From contig JASKMD010000031.1 in assembly GCA_030144725.1 (NCBI GenBank), positions 3,629,326 to 3,693,325 of the forward strand: a DNA stretch of 64,000 nt, read 5' to 3'. The notes below the pieces were generated by a model that did not search any database, was not told the origin of the DNA, and saw only the letters and a program-made list of their open reading frames with translations. The translations under genes were made by a program, and so were the position numbers. This document shows, piece by piece, positions 54,640-64,000 of this stretch (its first letter is position 1; every line of letters begins with the position of its first letter). This DNA is from Haematococcus lacustris. Its lineage: Eukaryota; Chlorophyta; Chlorophyceae; Chlamydomonadales; Haematococcaceae.

Positions 54640-57600
54640 AGGTAGGTGAGGGCAGTGAGGCTGCCTAGCGCCTCGCAGGCAGTGGGCGACACGTCCAGGC
54701 CCAGGGCCAGGTGCTGCGGCCAGGGCAGGTGCAAGAGAGGCAGTTTTACATGGGCCGGGGGCGCGGCAGTAGCAGCAGCGGTGGCAGTGCAGGGAGGAGT
54801 GCGGAAGCCCTCCACCGGGCCTGCAGCTTACATCGTAGTGAAGGGAATCGCACGACAATGATACAAATGCTGTCATGTGCTACTATGAGAGGTAGGTATC
54901 AGCAGGTGTGAGCAGATATGAGCCTAGTGGCGCAATGCCTCCAAGGAAGCGGCCCAGTGCCGCGGAGCAAGAGCGGCATCCTATTGAAAGCCAGCACCAC
55001 AGCCAGGCAGGTGGCTGGACAGAGACTGCAATGCAGCGCTGAACATACAGCGCATTGGGGAGAGCAGGTGGCGCCCGCTGGAGCTGTGCTACTGGCCAGA
55101 CCAGGGAGCGCTGCCAGCCAAGGGCAAGGAGTACCCTAGCCTGGGCTACAAGCGGCTGCGAGACAAGCCACCCAAGGCCCAGCCTGCTGAGGCACAGTAG
55201 TGTGTGCCCCCCCTTTGAGCTGTCGTCAGCTTTCAATTAGTGCAGGTTTTGTCATAACAACTCTAGGCATAGCCCTGTCCTGTCACAGGGGTCAGGCAAT
55301 GCTGTAGGTGGTAGGCGACCATGACCATGTGTATGCCATGTATAGGCCATGAGCATGCCATGTGATGGGAGCACCACACAGATAAAACACTGTTTTGTAG
55401 TGGTCCACAATTAGTGTGTTCGACTGCAATGAAGGCTCAAGGTTGAGGGCCAAGGTGCTGTCATGTGCTACTGCTGTTATGAGTTCCATCAGTCCCTCCC
55501 CTCCCCTCCTACCTACCCCCCTCCCTCCCTCCCACCCCCTCCGCCCTTCCTTCCCCCCCTTCCCCCTCCGTCCCCTCTCCCTTTCCTCCCGTCCTCCCCT
55601 CCCCTCCCCTCCCCTCCCCTCCCCTCCTACCTGCAGCTGCGGCCAGGCCAGTATGCAGGCCACCAGGCCCGGCTGCTGCCCCGGCGCACCGCCCACGGGG
55701 TCGAACACCGCAGGCTTTGCGGTGAGGTGTGTGAGGAGTGACAGCGCAGTGAGGGCTGAGGCGCAGTGCAGGGGGTGGCCTGCTGACCCCAGGTAGGTCA
55801 GGGAGCGCAGCTGGGTCAGGGGGGCCAGCAGCACGGCCTGCACACCGCGGGCAAGCGGGGGCTGCGTCACGCATCACACATCACGCCCAGCCGTTGTCTG
55901 TCTTGTCAGTATGGGTTGAGTTAAGGGGGCGAGCATCGCTGCCTTGCTGCCCACTACTGCTGCTGCTGTCGCCACACTACCCTCCCTCCCCCTCATCCTC
56001 AGCTCGTGGCGCCGTAATGGCTGAATCCATGACAGCCCGTGGCCAACTCCCGTCCACCTGCCAAGCAGCTTCCAGTCAAACCTTCCATCTGTAGTGTGCA
56101 TCTATAGTAGGGAATACTACTTCAATACATATAGTCTTTTCTATCCATACTGTAGTGTGTGTATGTGCCGCCTCTTACCCGGCCCCCCTCAGCCCACCTG
56201 CATGCCGCACCCCTCAAGGCCAAGGGGGTGCCCTGGTCCCACAGCAGCTCCATTTGGCGGGCCTAGCAGCCCCCCTGCAGCCGCCGGGCCAGGCCCAGGG
56301 CCAACGGCGGCAGCGGCTGCGTTGCCAGCCTCTTGCTCGGATTGCATGAAGGTGGTGTGGAACAGGCGCAAGCTCCTGCGCACCAGACAGGGTGGAAGAG
56401 GGAAGGGAGAGGGGTGGGGGAGGGCAGCGGAGAGGAGAGGAGGGGAAGGGGAGGGGGAGGGCAGCGTAGGGGAGGGGAGGGGAGGGAGAGCGGTGGGGAA
56501 GGGCAACGGAGAGGAGGGGAGGGAAAGGGGTTAGATGAGCAGCGGATGGAAGGGAGGGGGGCGAGGGGTGGGGGTGGGTATAGGGGGCGAAGGGTAAGGG
56601 ATGCAGGGGATGTGTGAGGGTGTGAGGGTGTGAGGGGAGGTGTAGGTAGCCCAGGTCAGGGCCTGATCATGGTGGTTGTGGCTGGGAATAGCGGTAGCCG
56701 GCTGCCCTGCTGGTATGCCCCCTGCATTCCGCTATAATTACATGGGTTAGGGTAAGGGCAAGGGCAAGGGCAAGGGCAAGGGCAAGGGCAAGAGTAAGGG
56801 TAAGGGTAAGGGTAAGGGTAAGGGTAAGGGTAAGGGTAAGGGTAAGGGTAAGGGTAAGGGTAAGGGTAAGGGTAAGGGTAAGGGTAAGGGTAAGGGTAAG
56901 GGTAAGGGTAAGGGTAAGGGTAAGGGTAAGGGTAAGGGTAAGGGTTAGTGTTAGGGTTAGGGTTAGGGTTAGGGGCTCTAACCCTTACCCATACATGAGT
57001 GCCCTAACTTAGGGCACTCGTATATGGACACAGCTGTGTAGGCTGACCTGAGGCAGTGCACGCGCTGCAGGTCTTGCAGCAGCTGGGGCTGCAGGCTGCA
57101 TGACTCTAAGCTGAGGGCAGCCAGGGCGGGCAGGTGCTGCCAGGGGCGCGCCACGTCCCCCTCCAAGCTGCAGCTCACCAGCACCAGCTCACGCAGGTGC
57201 CCACAGCTGCACAGCAGTGCCTGCACAGGCAGCCGGGGGCGGGGTAGGGGGGAGCAGCAGCGGGGTAGGGGGCGATCACCATGGTCCTCATGCGCCTGTA
57301 TGCACCTCATTTCCCCCCATGGATTTTGTTGTGAACTTTTAGTTTCGCACAGCCACAGCTCTAACTCTACACTGCCCCACCTGCACCCACCCTCCCTCAC
57401 CCTTCACCTGACACCCAGGCCCCCACCCACCCAGGCCCCACCCCCCACCCCTGTTTAGCCCTCCACAATCGTTGCAACCGCCCTATGCCCCCGGCTTTGC
57501 ACCCCCTAGGGACAGCCTCGCAGCTCTCCTGGCCTGGACCCACCATGCTGACAGCTAGGCTCAGGGGCAGCTGCTGCAGCCTCAGGCTCTGCAGGTTGTG

Positions 57601-58082
57601 CCAGGCTGTGGGCAGGCCCCTGCTGGCCAGGCTGGTGGCCAGGTCAGCAGACTGGAACCTGCTTGTGACCCCAGCAGCTGCGCTCAGGGTCATGTGTTGG
57701 GGCCGCAGTCGGCTGCTGCCCACACGCTGCAAGGTCTCGAACTCGAGACCTACATCCACAAGGTGGAGCATTGCCTTGGGCAAGTGCACTGAGCATTCTG
57801 TGGGAAAGCAATTGAGCAGGAGCAAGCACCAGCTAGAACAACTGCTAACTGGCTGTTTATGTGCAAACCTGGCAAAAGAGTAGCGGAGCAGCTCGTGATG
57901 TGCGCATCAATAGCGACACGAGCGCTCCAGCACGTCAAGCGGAGGGGCTTGCAATCGTCTCGTCCAAAGTGGGACATAAGGCATTCCACCAGTCGTGGCG
58001 TGTGCAGACAATCGAGGAGGTTGCTTCCTCCAGCGCATGGCGCCGCGCGACCCATAGTGTACACGATAGACGAGCCGTGCAC
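54640..58082 (-). CDS. Leucine-rich-repeat protein, partial multi-exon model
   Basis: Exons (minus) 57869-58082, 57544-57797 and 57048-57220 join in phase. The first encodes LVECLMSHFGRDDCKPLRLT and a CWSARVAIDAHITSC segment, like the F-box-like heads of algal LRR proteins. The second has SADLATSLASRGLPTAWHNL followed by QSLRLQQLPLSLAVSM. The third has HLRELVLVSCSLEGDV and LPALAALSLESCSLQPQLL. Downstream LRR-bearing exons lie at about 55630-55840 (LLAPLTQLRSLTYLG, SALTALSLLTHL) and about 54640-54745 (WPQHLALGLDVSPTACEAL, GSLTALTYLG), but their junctions are not resolved and phase does not match directly. The introns contain the telomere-like array (56741-56990), a CT-rich tract (55495-55630) and a Fanzor relic. 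A role in protein-protein recognition is generic for LRRs; no specific function is inferred. Confidence 0.62.
54885..55455 (+). mobile_element. Deleted Fanzor-family element between 17-bp direct repeats
   Basis: The 17-mer tgctgtcatgtgctact occurs at 54868-54884 and 55456-55472, bracketing the segment. The segment holds the family's 5' end (gtaggtatcagcaggtgtga..., also at 58279), its start codon and N-terminus (54935, MPPRKRPSAAEQE), then directly the C-terminal part, and the 3' non-coding word shared with 8259-8283. Most of the gene has been deleted. Confidence 0.65.
54935..55200 (+). pseudogene. Fanzor/TnpB-like relic, N-terminus fused to RuvC-III tail
   Basis: The ATG frame reads MPPRKRPSAAEQERHPIES and is then out of frame with 55009-55200, which reads RWLDRDCNAALNIQRIGES, RPLELCYWPDQGALP, KGKEYPSLGYKRLRDK and stops at TAG 55198. 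DRDxNAALN is the third RuvC motif of TnpB/Fanzor. The other catalytic residues and zinc ribbon are gone, so it cannot be an active nuclease. It sits in an intron of the LRR gene on the opposite strand. Confidence 0.7.
56741..56990 (+). repeat. Interstitial telomere-like array with head-to-head end
   Basis: Order on the plus strand: gggtta, about six gggcaa, about 30 gggtaa, then about four gggtta. After ggggctc it reverses to taacccttaccc (56979-56990). TTAGGG is one of the telomere types known in Chlamydomonadales; GGGTAA and GGGCAA are variants of it. It lies within an LRR intron. Confidence 0.95.
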
Positions 58083-58278
58083 TCCGTGATTTCAAAACCA
58101 GCCAGCTTGCATTTCATGTTTTCAAATGCCAGATACAATGTGCAAGGGAAGATGGCAGTAACCTGAGCCCACAGGCCCTTGCGAACACGCAGAATCCAGC
58201 ACACAAGCTACTGCTTTGTCGCCACTCTTACCGCCATGCTGAAACCCTGATGAGTGACATCGCCTCCTGGGTAGAAGT

Positions 58279-58345
58279 AGGTATCAGCAGGTGTGAGCAG
58301 ATATGAGCCTAGTGGCGCAATGCCTCCAATGAAGCGGCCCAGTGC
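58279..58345 (+). repeat. 5' fragment of the Fanzor element family
   Basis: gtaggtatcagcaggtgtga to agtgccgcgg matches 54892-54964 closely, including the start codon (MPPMKRPSAA). It is cut off by the CTG microsatellite at 58356. Confidence 0.85.
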
Positions 58346-58355
58346 CGCGGTACCT

Positions 58356-58510
58356 TTACTGCTGCTGCTGCTGCTGTTGTTGTTGCCGCTGCTGCTGTTG
58401 TTGCTGCTGCTGCAGCAGCTGCTGCTACTGCTGCCACTACTGCTGCTGTTGCTGCTACTCCTACTGCTGCTGCTACTGCTGTTACTGCCTCTGCCATTGC
58501 CGCTGCTGCT
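58356..58510 (+). repeat. (CTG)n microsatellite, interrupted
   Basis: CTG/TTG/CTA trinucleotides in one period for about 150 bp, giving poly-Leu or poly-Ala frames that are not genes. Confidence 0.95.
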
Positions 58511-59189
58511 GCCCCCTCCCCTGGATTACCCATAGTCAAACATGTTGTTCCATTTTGAATGATTTTTGTTCGACTGAAACCCTAGAACCACATTACCCTA
58601 TCAGATACAGTGACTTTAAACCCCCCCTTAAACTGCCGCCACAGCAGACAACAATGATACCTCCCATGCGGCAGTCACCCGCCCCCCAAAACTCATATTT
58701 CTTCTTCCTCCACTTCCTGCTCCTCCATGATTTCGTCATGTGACCTCTTGACCGGTCTGGGCTGCTGCTCGCTCCAGCTCGCTCCAGTGGGATGGGGTCC
58801 TGGGGGAGCTGTGTTTGCCAGCTCGCCACTGCATACCCACACCCAACCAGCCAGTGCAGGTCAGGCAGCAGGCAGCAGGCATTAAACAGTCATCACCATC
58901 ACATGGCCTCCACCAAACAAGGTGTTGGCGCAGCCAGGCAGTGGGCTGCAGGCAGCAGGCTGTGGGCAGTGGTAGGCAGGCAGCAGGCAGTAACTATCAT
59001 CATGGCAACAGGGAGGCAGTAAGGAGCAAACCTACATGGTCAGTGGGCAGCAGGCAGCAGGCGGCAGGCAGCAGGCAGCAGGCAGCAGGCAGTGGTTGTC
59101 ATCCGATCCATCAGGGTGGGGCGTGATGGCATGCGGTTCAGCGTGGGGCAGGGTGGGGCCAGGCAGGGCACAGACCACTCCCCCTCTTA

Positions 59190-61516
59190 CCCTGCTTCCA
59201 CCAGCTGCTCTTCATCAGACTCTTCATGCTGCCGCCACTGCTGGTTGTGCCGGCGGTGGCTGCGGTGCTGATGCTTCAAGGCGTCATGAGAAGGGGCTGG
59301 CCTCTGCATGCCTTGCTCCTGCTCCCTACTGCGGAGCTGATCTACACCGCCAGGGCCCAGGCGGGGCGAGTCACCAGCTGTCGGCCTGCTCAGCCCCATC
59401 AACCCTGGTGTAGGTGCTGTGGCTGCTGCTGTCAAGGCGCCTGGGAGGGTGTGGCCGGGCTGGAGGCCAGGGTACATCCTCTCCGAAGAGTCGGACCCAG
59501 TGCCTGGCGCCTGGGGCTGGGAGCTGAGTGACTGCGTCTGTGTGCCTGCCTGGCCTGGTCCTGGTGGTGCTTTGGCTTGCGGGTGATGGTGGTGGTGGTG
59601 GTGGTGGTGATGTTGGGTGGGTGCTGAGGGGCGGAACATGGAGGAGGGGGTGGAGGCGGAGGCGGCCCCCACGCCACGGCGGGCTTGGCTGCTGGCTGCC
59701 ACTGCGGGGTGGGGGTCAGGCAGCACGGGGGGTGGGTGGGGTATGCAGCTAAACTGTCAAGGTGGTGCAAAAGGTGCATGCTTAGAAGTGGCACCACACT
59801 AGCGTACTGTCAGACTGCATGCATGCATGCATACATGCATGCATAGGGCTTTAGTGCTGTGACCTTGGCCTCGGCATCCTGTGTAATGCAAGACAAGAGT
59901 GCTGTCCTACCAAAAACCTTCGTGACGATCAGCTGAAGAGAGTGACAAAAGTGGTTGGAGCAGGTTAAGGTTAGGGTAGGTATGGGTTAGACATGAGGAG
60001 TGGGAGGGTTTGCCCTTCAGCTGCTGCGCCCCACGCACCCTTGTCCTGCCGTGGCCCCGCCCCTCCCTGCGCCTCCGCCCCGCTGTTGGTGAAGGGTGCC
60101 ATGAGGTTGTCCGGGTCCAGGGCCAGCAGGGCAGCACTAGCCTGGGGCACCGCCCGGGGCAGGAACAGGCCGTGCTCCTGGGGACTAGCCCGGCAGTGGG
60201 TGTGCAGGGCGGGTGGGCACACGCAGGGGTGCAGCAGGGGCTCCTGGGCAGTGGGTGGGCAGGGCGCAGGACGGGGCAGTGGAAAGAGACAAATGCCTAG
60301 GGGAGGGGCCCATCCCCTGGTACAGGACAGCACTGCCCGGCCCACCTCATTGCACTGAATCCAAAAGTCCTTCTACCTCGAGCCCCTGTGCACTGGCCGC
60401 ACACCCCAGGTCTGCCTGCCCTCAGTGTGCAAATGGGTGAAGCTCACATCCCATGCCCACGATGTCATACCCAGGCTCAAAAGCTGCTGATGCCTGCCAC
60501 TACTGCTTACTGCTGGTGCTGCGCCCTGTCCAGTGCCCCCTCCTGTGCCCCGTCCAGTGCCCCCTCCTGTGCCGCCCTGCTGCCTAATGGTGGCCAGGGT
60601 GCAAATGGTCAGGGTGGTGGTGATGCGTGGCTGTGTCTCTCCCCCTCCCACACCCATCCCCTTTGGGCCTGACCTGCAGCGGCCTGAAGTCAGGTGGGGT
60701 CTGCGTATGCTGCAGCGCCGCCCACAGCTCCCTGACTGTTTTTTGCATCGCCTCGCTGGCCCTGGGCCCCGTCAGCTGTGGCTGCAGGTCCAGCTGCCCG
60801 CTGCACTCCCCCAGCGCTGCCTGAACCACCCGCACCCAGTCGTCATCATTCTGGCTGCTGCTGGCGGCCAGCTGACGTATCTCTGGCTGCAGGTTGGCCA
60901 GCTCGGCAGGGGGCAGCAGGAGGCAGCCGAGCAGGATGCGCACCTGCTCAGTGAGATGCATGCAGCTACACACATAACTACACACAGTTACACATTTACA
61001 CATATTCACACATTTGTACAAAATCACACATTCACACACTCTTCTATAACTATACACAATCACACACAGTGCGATACATGCAGCTACACGCAGTTACACG
61101 TAGTCTGGGACATCATGCACAGGGGTATGGGTATCTAGTGGCAACTGATCACTTGTGTGTTCGTGCGCAATTGGAGACATCATGCCTAAGGGTAGATGAT
61201 ACAGGTCCCTCATCGTCATTGGGATCGTGACTATATCGAGTCTATTGCACAATGCACTACTAGCAATTTTGCTGCTGAACCGAGCGCCAACCTGACTGAA
61301 TGACCAGTGCTTGATCGCCCTGACTTACCTACTGAATGACCCTGACTTCATCGCCCTGTGATTACTCGCCTTGACCATGTTATCGAGCGCCTGCCAGACG
61401 CTGGGCTGCTGTACTGCTTGTAAGCGGTCCTGGTTGATCGTCGAGACAATTTGATGGACCGACCAGGATTGCTGCAGCTTTGAGGTCCAGAGACCCGCAG
61501 CGCTCCCATCGGCCAT
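59190..61516 (-). CDS. NELF-A-like protein (N-terminal HDAg-like domain), partial model
   Basis: Exons (minus) 61376-61516 and 60674-60943 join in phase to 137 residues. Exon 1: ATG at 61516, GLWTSKLQQSWSVHQIVSTI, SVWQALDNM. Exon 2: VRILLGCLLLPPAELANLQP, EIRQLAASSSQNDDDWVRVV, then AMQKTVRELWAALQ and PPDFRPLQ. The order and spacing match the start of metazoan NELF-A (GLW..KL, a K/R-LLLGxLxLP motif, QLAxxDxDxWV, a final LREK-like helix, and xPLE/xPLQ). NELF-A is a subunit of the negative elongation factor that pauses RNA polymerase II. Later exons are uncertain: 60025-60255 (EHGLFLPRAVPQASAALLA) and 59190-59726 (a ten-His run and an acidic HEESDEEQLVEA end) keep open frames. The donor ATG|GTCAAG is weak. 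The alternative is an unrelated helical protein. Confidence 0.55.
59815..59842. repeat. (ATGC)n tract
   Basis: Seven near-perfect atgc units with one atac interruption. Confidence 0.9.
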
Positions 61517-62517
61517 AGCGTGTCAACCAACTGACGTCAAGCTCAAGTCGTCAAGGTAAGGAAATATCTGTTGGGACTCCCAATGGGAATCCCAATGGGT
61601 GTCCATTGGGACAAGTCCATTGGGACTCCCAATTGTCCCAATAGGTTAGACTGCTCCCATTTAGATTGGGTATAATCTTAACTAATTCTGTCTATAACTA
61701 GGTTAGGTCTAATTAGATTAGGTCCCAATAGGTTTAGTCCCAATAGGAAACATCTTCTGCAAGGCCCAATGGGAGCTGCCATGCACGCAAGTGCAAAAAT
61801 CTGGGTGCCTGCCTTGTTACAGCAATAAACGGACCTAGTCATCGGTTGGAGAGGAGGCAACGCAGCAATTAAAATTCACACCTGGTATACTGAACAGTGT
61901 CTTACACTTGATGGTCCTACTAACAGCTTTCCCAAATGACAGGGATGCAGATGGCTGCTTGGGCAAGTCTGCTGGGTAAAGTCTAGCATCGTGTGTGACA
62001 CTTGCACCATATGAGCGACTTGTATCCTCTTTGCTTTTCACCAGTCCTTGCCTGCATCTCCCATGACCCAGCTTAAGTCCGTAGCGACCTAGTGTACAAC
62101 TAAGGTGTATGGCGAAGGACGACCTCTGCCGCATGGCCCGTCACATAAAGGAACCTCCGTTGACCTCTATGACCTGCACAGCGCCACCCAAGCACACCGA
62201 CCTCATCACCTCTTTCACATCCTCTGCCGTGCAGCAGCTGAACCCACCCATTACACACCTTCACCCATGAAGCACACAATGCCCAGCAGCTATGCCAGGC
62301 TGGCAGCTTGGCAGTGGTAAATTATGGTGACACAACAACACAGACACAGGCACATGCAATAGATATGAAAGACAGTGGTGCGGTCTCAAACAATAACACA
62401 TACACACACACGCATGTGCAAGAGGGCATGGGTGCAGCTTCCAAGGCAGTGGTGACCTGTGAGGCTCCAAGTACTGCATTGACCTGTTATGTAGGGCGGG
62501 GTGGCCCCCGGGCGCAC
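61517..62517. other. Spacer between the NELF-A-like and SDR genes
   Basis: 61570-61790 has many direct and inverted copies of cccaatggga/cccaatagg. The last SDR exon should lie within about 62250-62500 on the minus strand but I could not define it. No other gene seen. Confidence 0.45.
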
Positions 62518-63915
62518 CTGGCCAGTGACATAGGCAGCCCAGGGGCACACCAGCATCATGATGGCCCCCGCGGCCTCCTCAGCACTGCCTGCACGCCTCA
62601 GGGGCACCTGCATGCGCCACAGCTGCCCGCCATGTCACCAGCACCCCTGTCCTGCTCACCACCAGCTGCCTGCACCTCCTCATCACCCTAACCCTGGTGT
62701 GTGACCTGTGGACTAGCTTGAGGGGTAGCTGCCGTATGCTCGCCACCAGCCTCCACCTGCCTCCAGTCATCAACATGGAATGTGACCCATGGCCTGCCAG
62801 GGCACCTCTCCCTGACCCCCATGTTGAAGCTGCTGGGGTGTGTGCGGGGCAGGAGGATGGCTGAGGGGTGTCAGGGGAAGGGAAATGGAAGGAAAGAAGA
62901 GGGGCGGGGGGTGGGCAGGAGGGGCAGAAGGGGCAGGGTGGGCAGGAGGGCAGGAGGAGGAGTGGAGACGAAAGTGGCAACTCGGGCAATGCTTAGATCC
63001 CAGCCCAACACTGGCCAACAGCACCCTATCGCACCACTGCTGGGGTCCTCTAAACCCAGAAGGTGTGGAGATGCTCACCTGTGACATCACACTCTTCCAA
63101 AACGAATCTGCCCCAGGGATGCCCAACGCCACCTTCTGCCCATCCACCTGCCATGCCCACCCAACCAGGGGCCACCCAAACGCACATGAAGGCCCAGCCC
63201 AGCCAGGTTTGTAACATCTCTGCCAGCTTCTTGATCACAAACCTGCCTCCCCAGCAACCTCGTGGCCATAGTGGGTCAGGTGGCTGCAAACCCTTTCTTT
63301 CTTTACATATCAGGTTGCCTGGCTGAGCTCTGCAGTGTTGCTGAGCTCGGGCACAGCAGGTTACCTCAATGGCCTCGCCTCCCTCTTTGGGCCGAGTCAG
63401 CCGCGTGTCAATCAGGCCAAAGGCCAGAGCGTTGCAGCGCACGCCAAAGGGTCCCCACTCCTGTAGACAGAGTCGCAAGCAGAGGTGGGGGTGGGTGGGG
63501 TGGGGCGGGGCGGGGCGGGGCGGGGCGGGGCGGGGCGGGGCGGGGCGGGGCGGGGCGGGGCGGGGCGGGGCGGGGCGGGGCGGGGCGGGGCGGGGCGGGG
63601 CGGGGCGGGGCGGGGCGGGGCGGGGCGGGGCGGGGCGGGGCGGGGCGGGGCGGGGCGGGGCGGGGCGGGGCGGGCACCTTACCCAATGTAAAGGTCACAC
63701 TAAACCCCCCGTTAAAATTAAGACTGGGCTTGGCAGGCGACTTGTCGTGATATGGTGAGGCACTCCCCTCCCTCAGCCTCTGCTTACAGACCACCTTGGA
63801 GTCCGCTGCTGCTGCTGCTGCTGCTGCAGGCACACCTTTGCCACTGACTTGGTAAGACCGATGATCCCGGCCTTGGCGGTGGCGTAGTTGGCCTGGCCCG
63901 CATTGCCATGGGTGC
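62518..63915 (-). CDS. FabG-like short-chain dehydrogenase/reductase, 5' end outside the window
   Basis: Minus-strand exons 63836-63915, 63365-63460, 63079-63147 and 62518-62607 join in phase. They encode the second half of an SDR. GNAGQANYATAKAGIIGLTK carries the YxxxK active-site pair. EWGPFGVRCNALAFGLIDTR and LTRPKEGGEAIE form the substrate-loop region. VDGQKVALGIPG and VPLRRAGSAEEAAGAI, then CPWAAYVTGQ, form the C-terminal strand region. The layout matches 3-oxoacyl-ACP reductase (FabG)/HSD17B8-like NAD(P)H-dependent enzymes, including the long IPG insertion of some organellar forms. The cofactor-binding Gly-rich motif and catalytic Ser must be encoded beyond 64000. The final exon (expected to end ...TGG.G) was not found with confidence. 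The intron 63461-63835 contains the (GGGGC)n array. Confidence 0.85.
63502..63674 (+). repeat. (GGGGC)n pentanucleotide array in an SDR intron
   Basis: About 34 perfect GGGGC units. Frames through it are artefacts. Confidence 0.98.
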
Positions 63916-64000
63916 CTGGCCGCCGGAATTCGTGGCAGCAACAGCAGGGCATGGGGTGCAATGGGAGGGGGCTAGTGCCCGTGCCAAGGTAGACCAGCTG

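Larger units (their letters stand above)
58083..59189. other. Spacer between the LRR and NELF-A-like genes
   Basis: Holds the 5' fragment of a Fanzor element (58279-58345), a CTG microsatellite (58356-58510) and a caggcag minisatellite (58854-59095). No gene recognised. It should include the LRR promoter. Confidence 0.5.

Noticed and set aside
59581..59610. His-run as a metal-binding domain
   Set aside because: It is encoded by a pure trinucleotide repeat (ggtggtggt on the plus strand) and could be slippage only; kept merely as part of the uncertain 3' exons of the NELF-A-like gene.

Overview
The window looks like nuclear DNA of a green alga of the Chlamydomonadales (volvocine / Haematococcus type). 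The evidence is GC-rich DNA with short GT-AG introns, two plant-type genes whose proteins are swollen by long Q/A/G/P tracts, a candidate hydroxyproline-rich secreted protein, TTAGGG-like interstitial repeats, and very many micro- and minisatellites and transposon relics. The species is an inference; no organelle, bacterial or viral genome features are seen.

Layout. 1-8.7 kb: a Pro/Ser/Ala-rich possible membrane protein (982-2949), a decayed Fanzor/TnpB-like gene (4961-6705) and an 807-bp element with 83-bp terminal inverted repeats that encloses another Fanzor-like C-terminal relic (7633-8439). 8.8-11.9 kb: a complete six-exon cytidine deaminase gene. 12.3-19.5 kb: an eleven-exon DET1 gene (CRL4 ubiquitin-ligase co-factor). 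20.9-26.9 kb: a ~6 kb structure with inverted-repeat ends, two oppositely oriented arrays built on one palindrome-derived core, and a G-rich centre that includes ~0.9 kb of uninterrupted (GGGA)n. 27.1-28.0 kb: a nest of foldback MITE-like elements. 28.0-29.5 kb: a TA-flanked pogo/Tc1-mariner-type element with a three-exon, truncated DDE transposase. 29.9-30.2 kb: a small gene for an NDUFC2-like complex I subunit. 31.8-33.3 kb (minus): a candidate secreted Pro-rich glycoprotein.

34.4-53.5 kb is a near-identical 9,855-bp unit present twice in tandem, starting exactly at the end of a 1.6-kb TIR element and ending in a 500-N assembly gap. It holds minisatellites, repeated transposon pieces and a minus-strand secreted/ectodomain-like gene. 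After the gap, the minus strand carries a leucine-rich-repeat gene (about 54.6-58.1 kb, with a telomere-like array and a Fanzor relic in its introns), a NELF-A-like gene (about 59.2-61.5 kb), and the 3' part of a FabG-like short-chain dehydrogenase whose 5' end lies beyond the window.

The conventional genes are housekeeping or regulatory and show no operon-like relation. The unusual content is in the mobile and repetitive DNA. Exon models were built by eye from splice-site consensus, reading phase and remembered family alignments. The CDA, DET1 and SDR models have internally consistent phases, except the first DET1 junction, which is unresolved.
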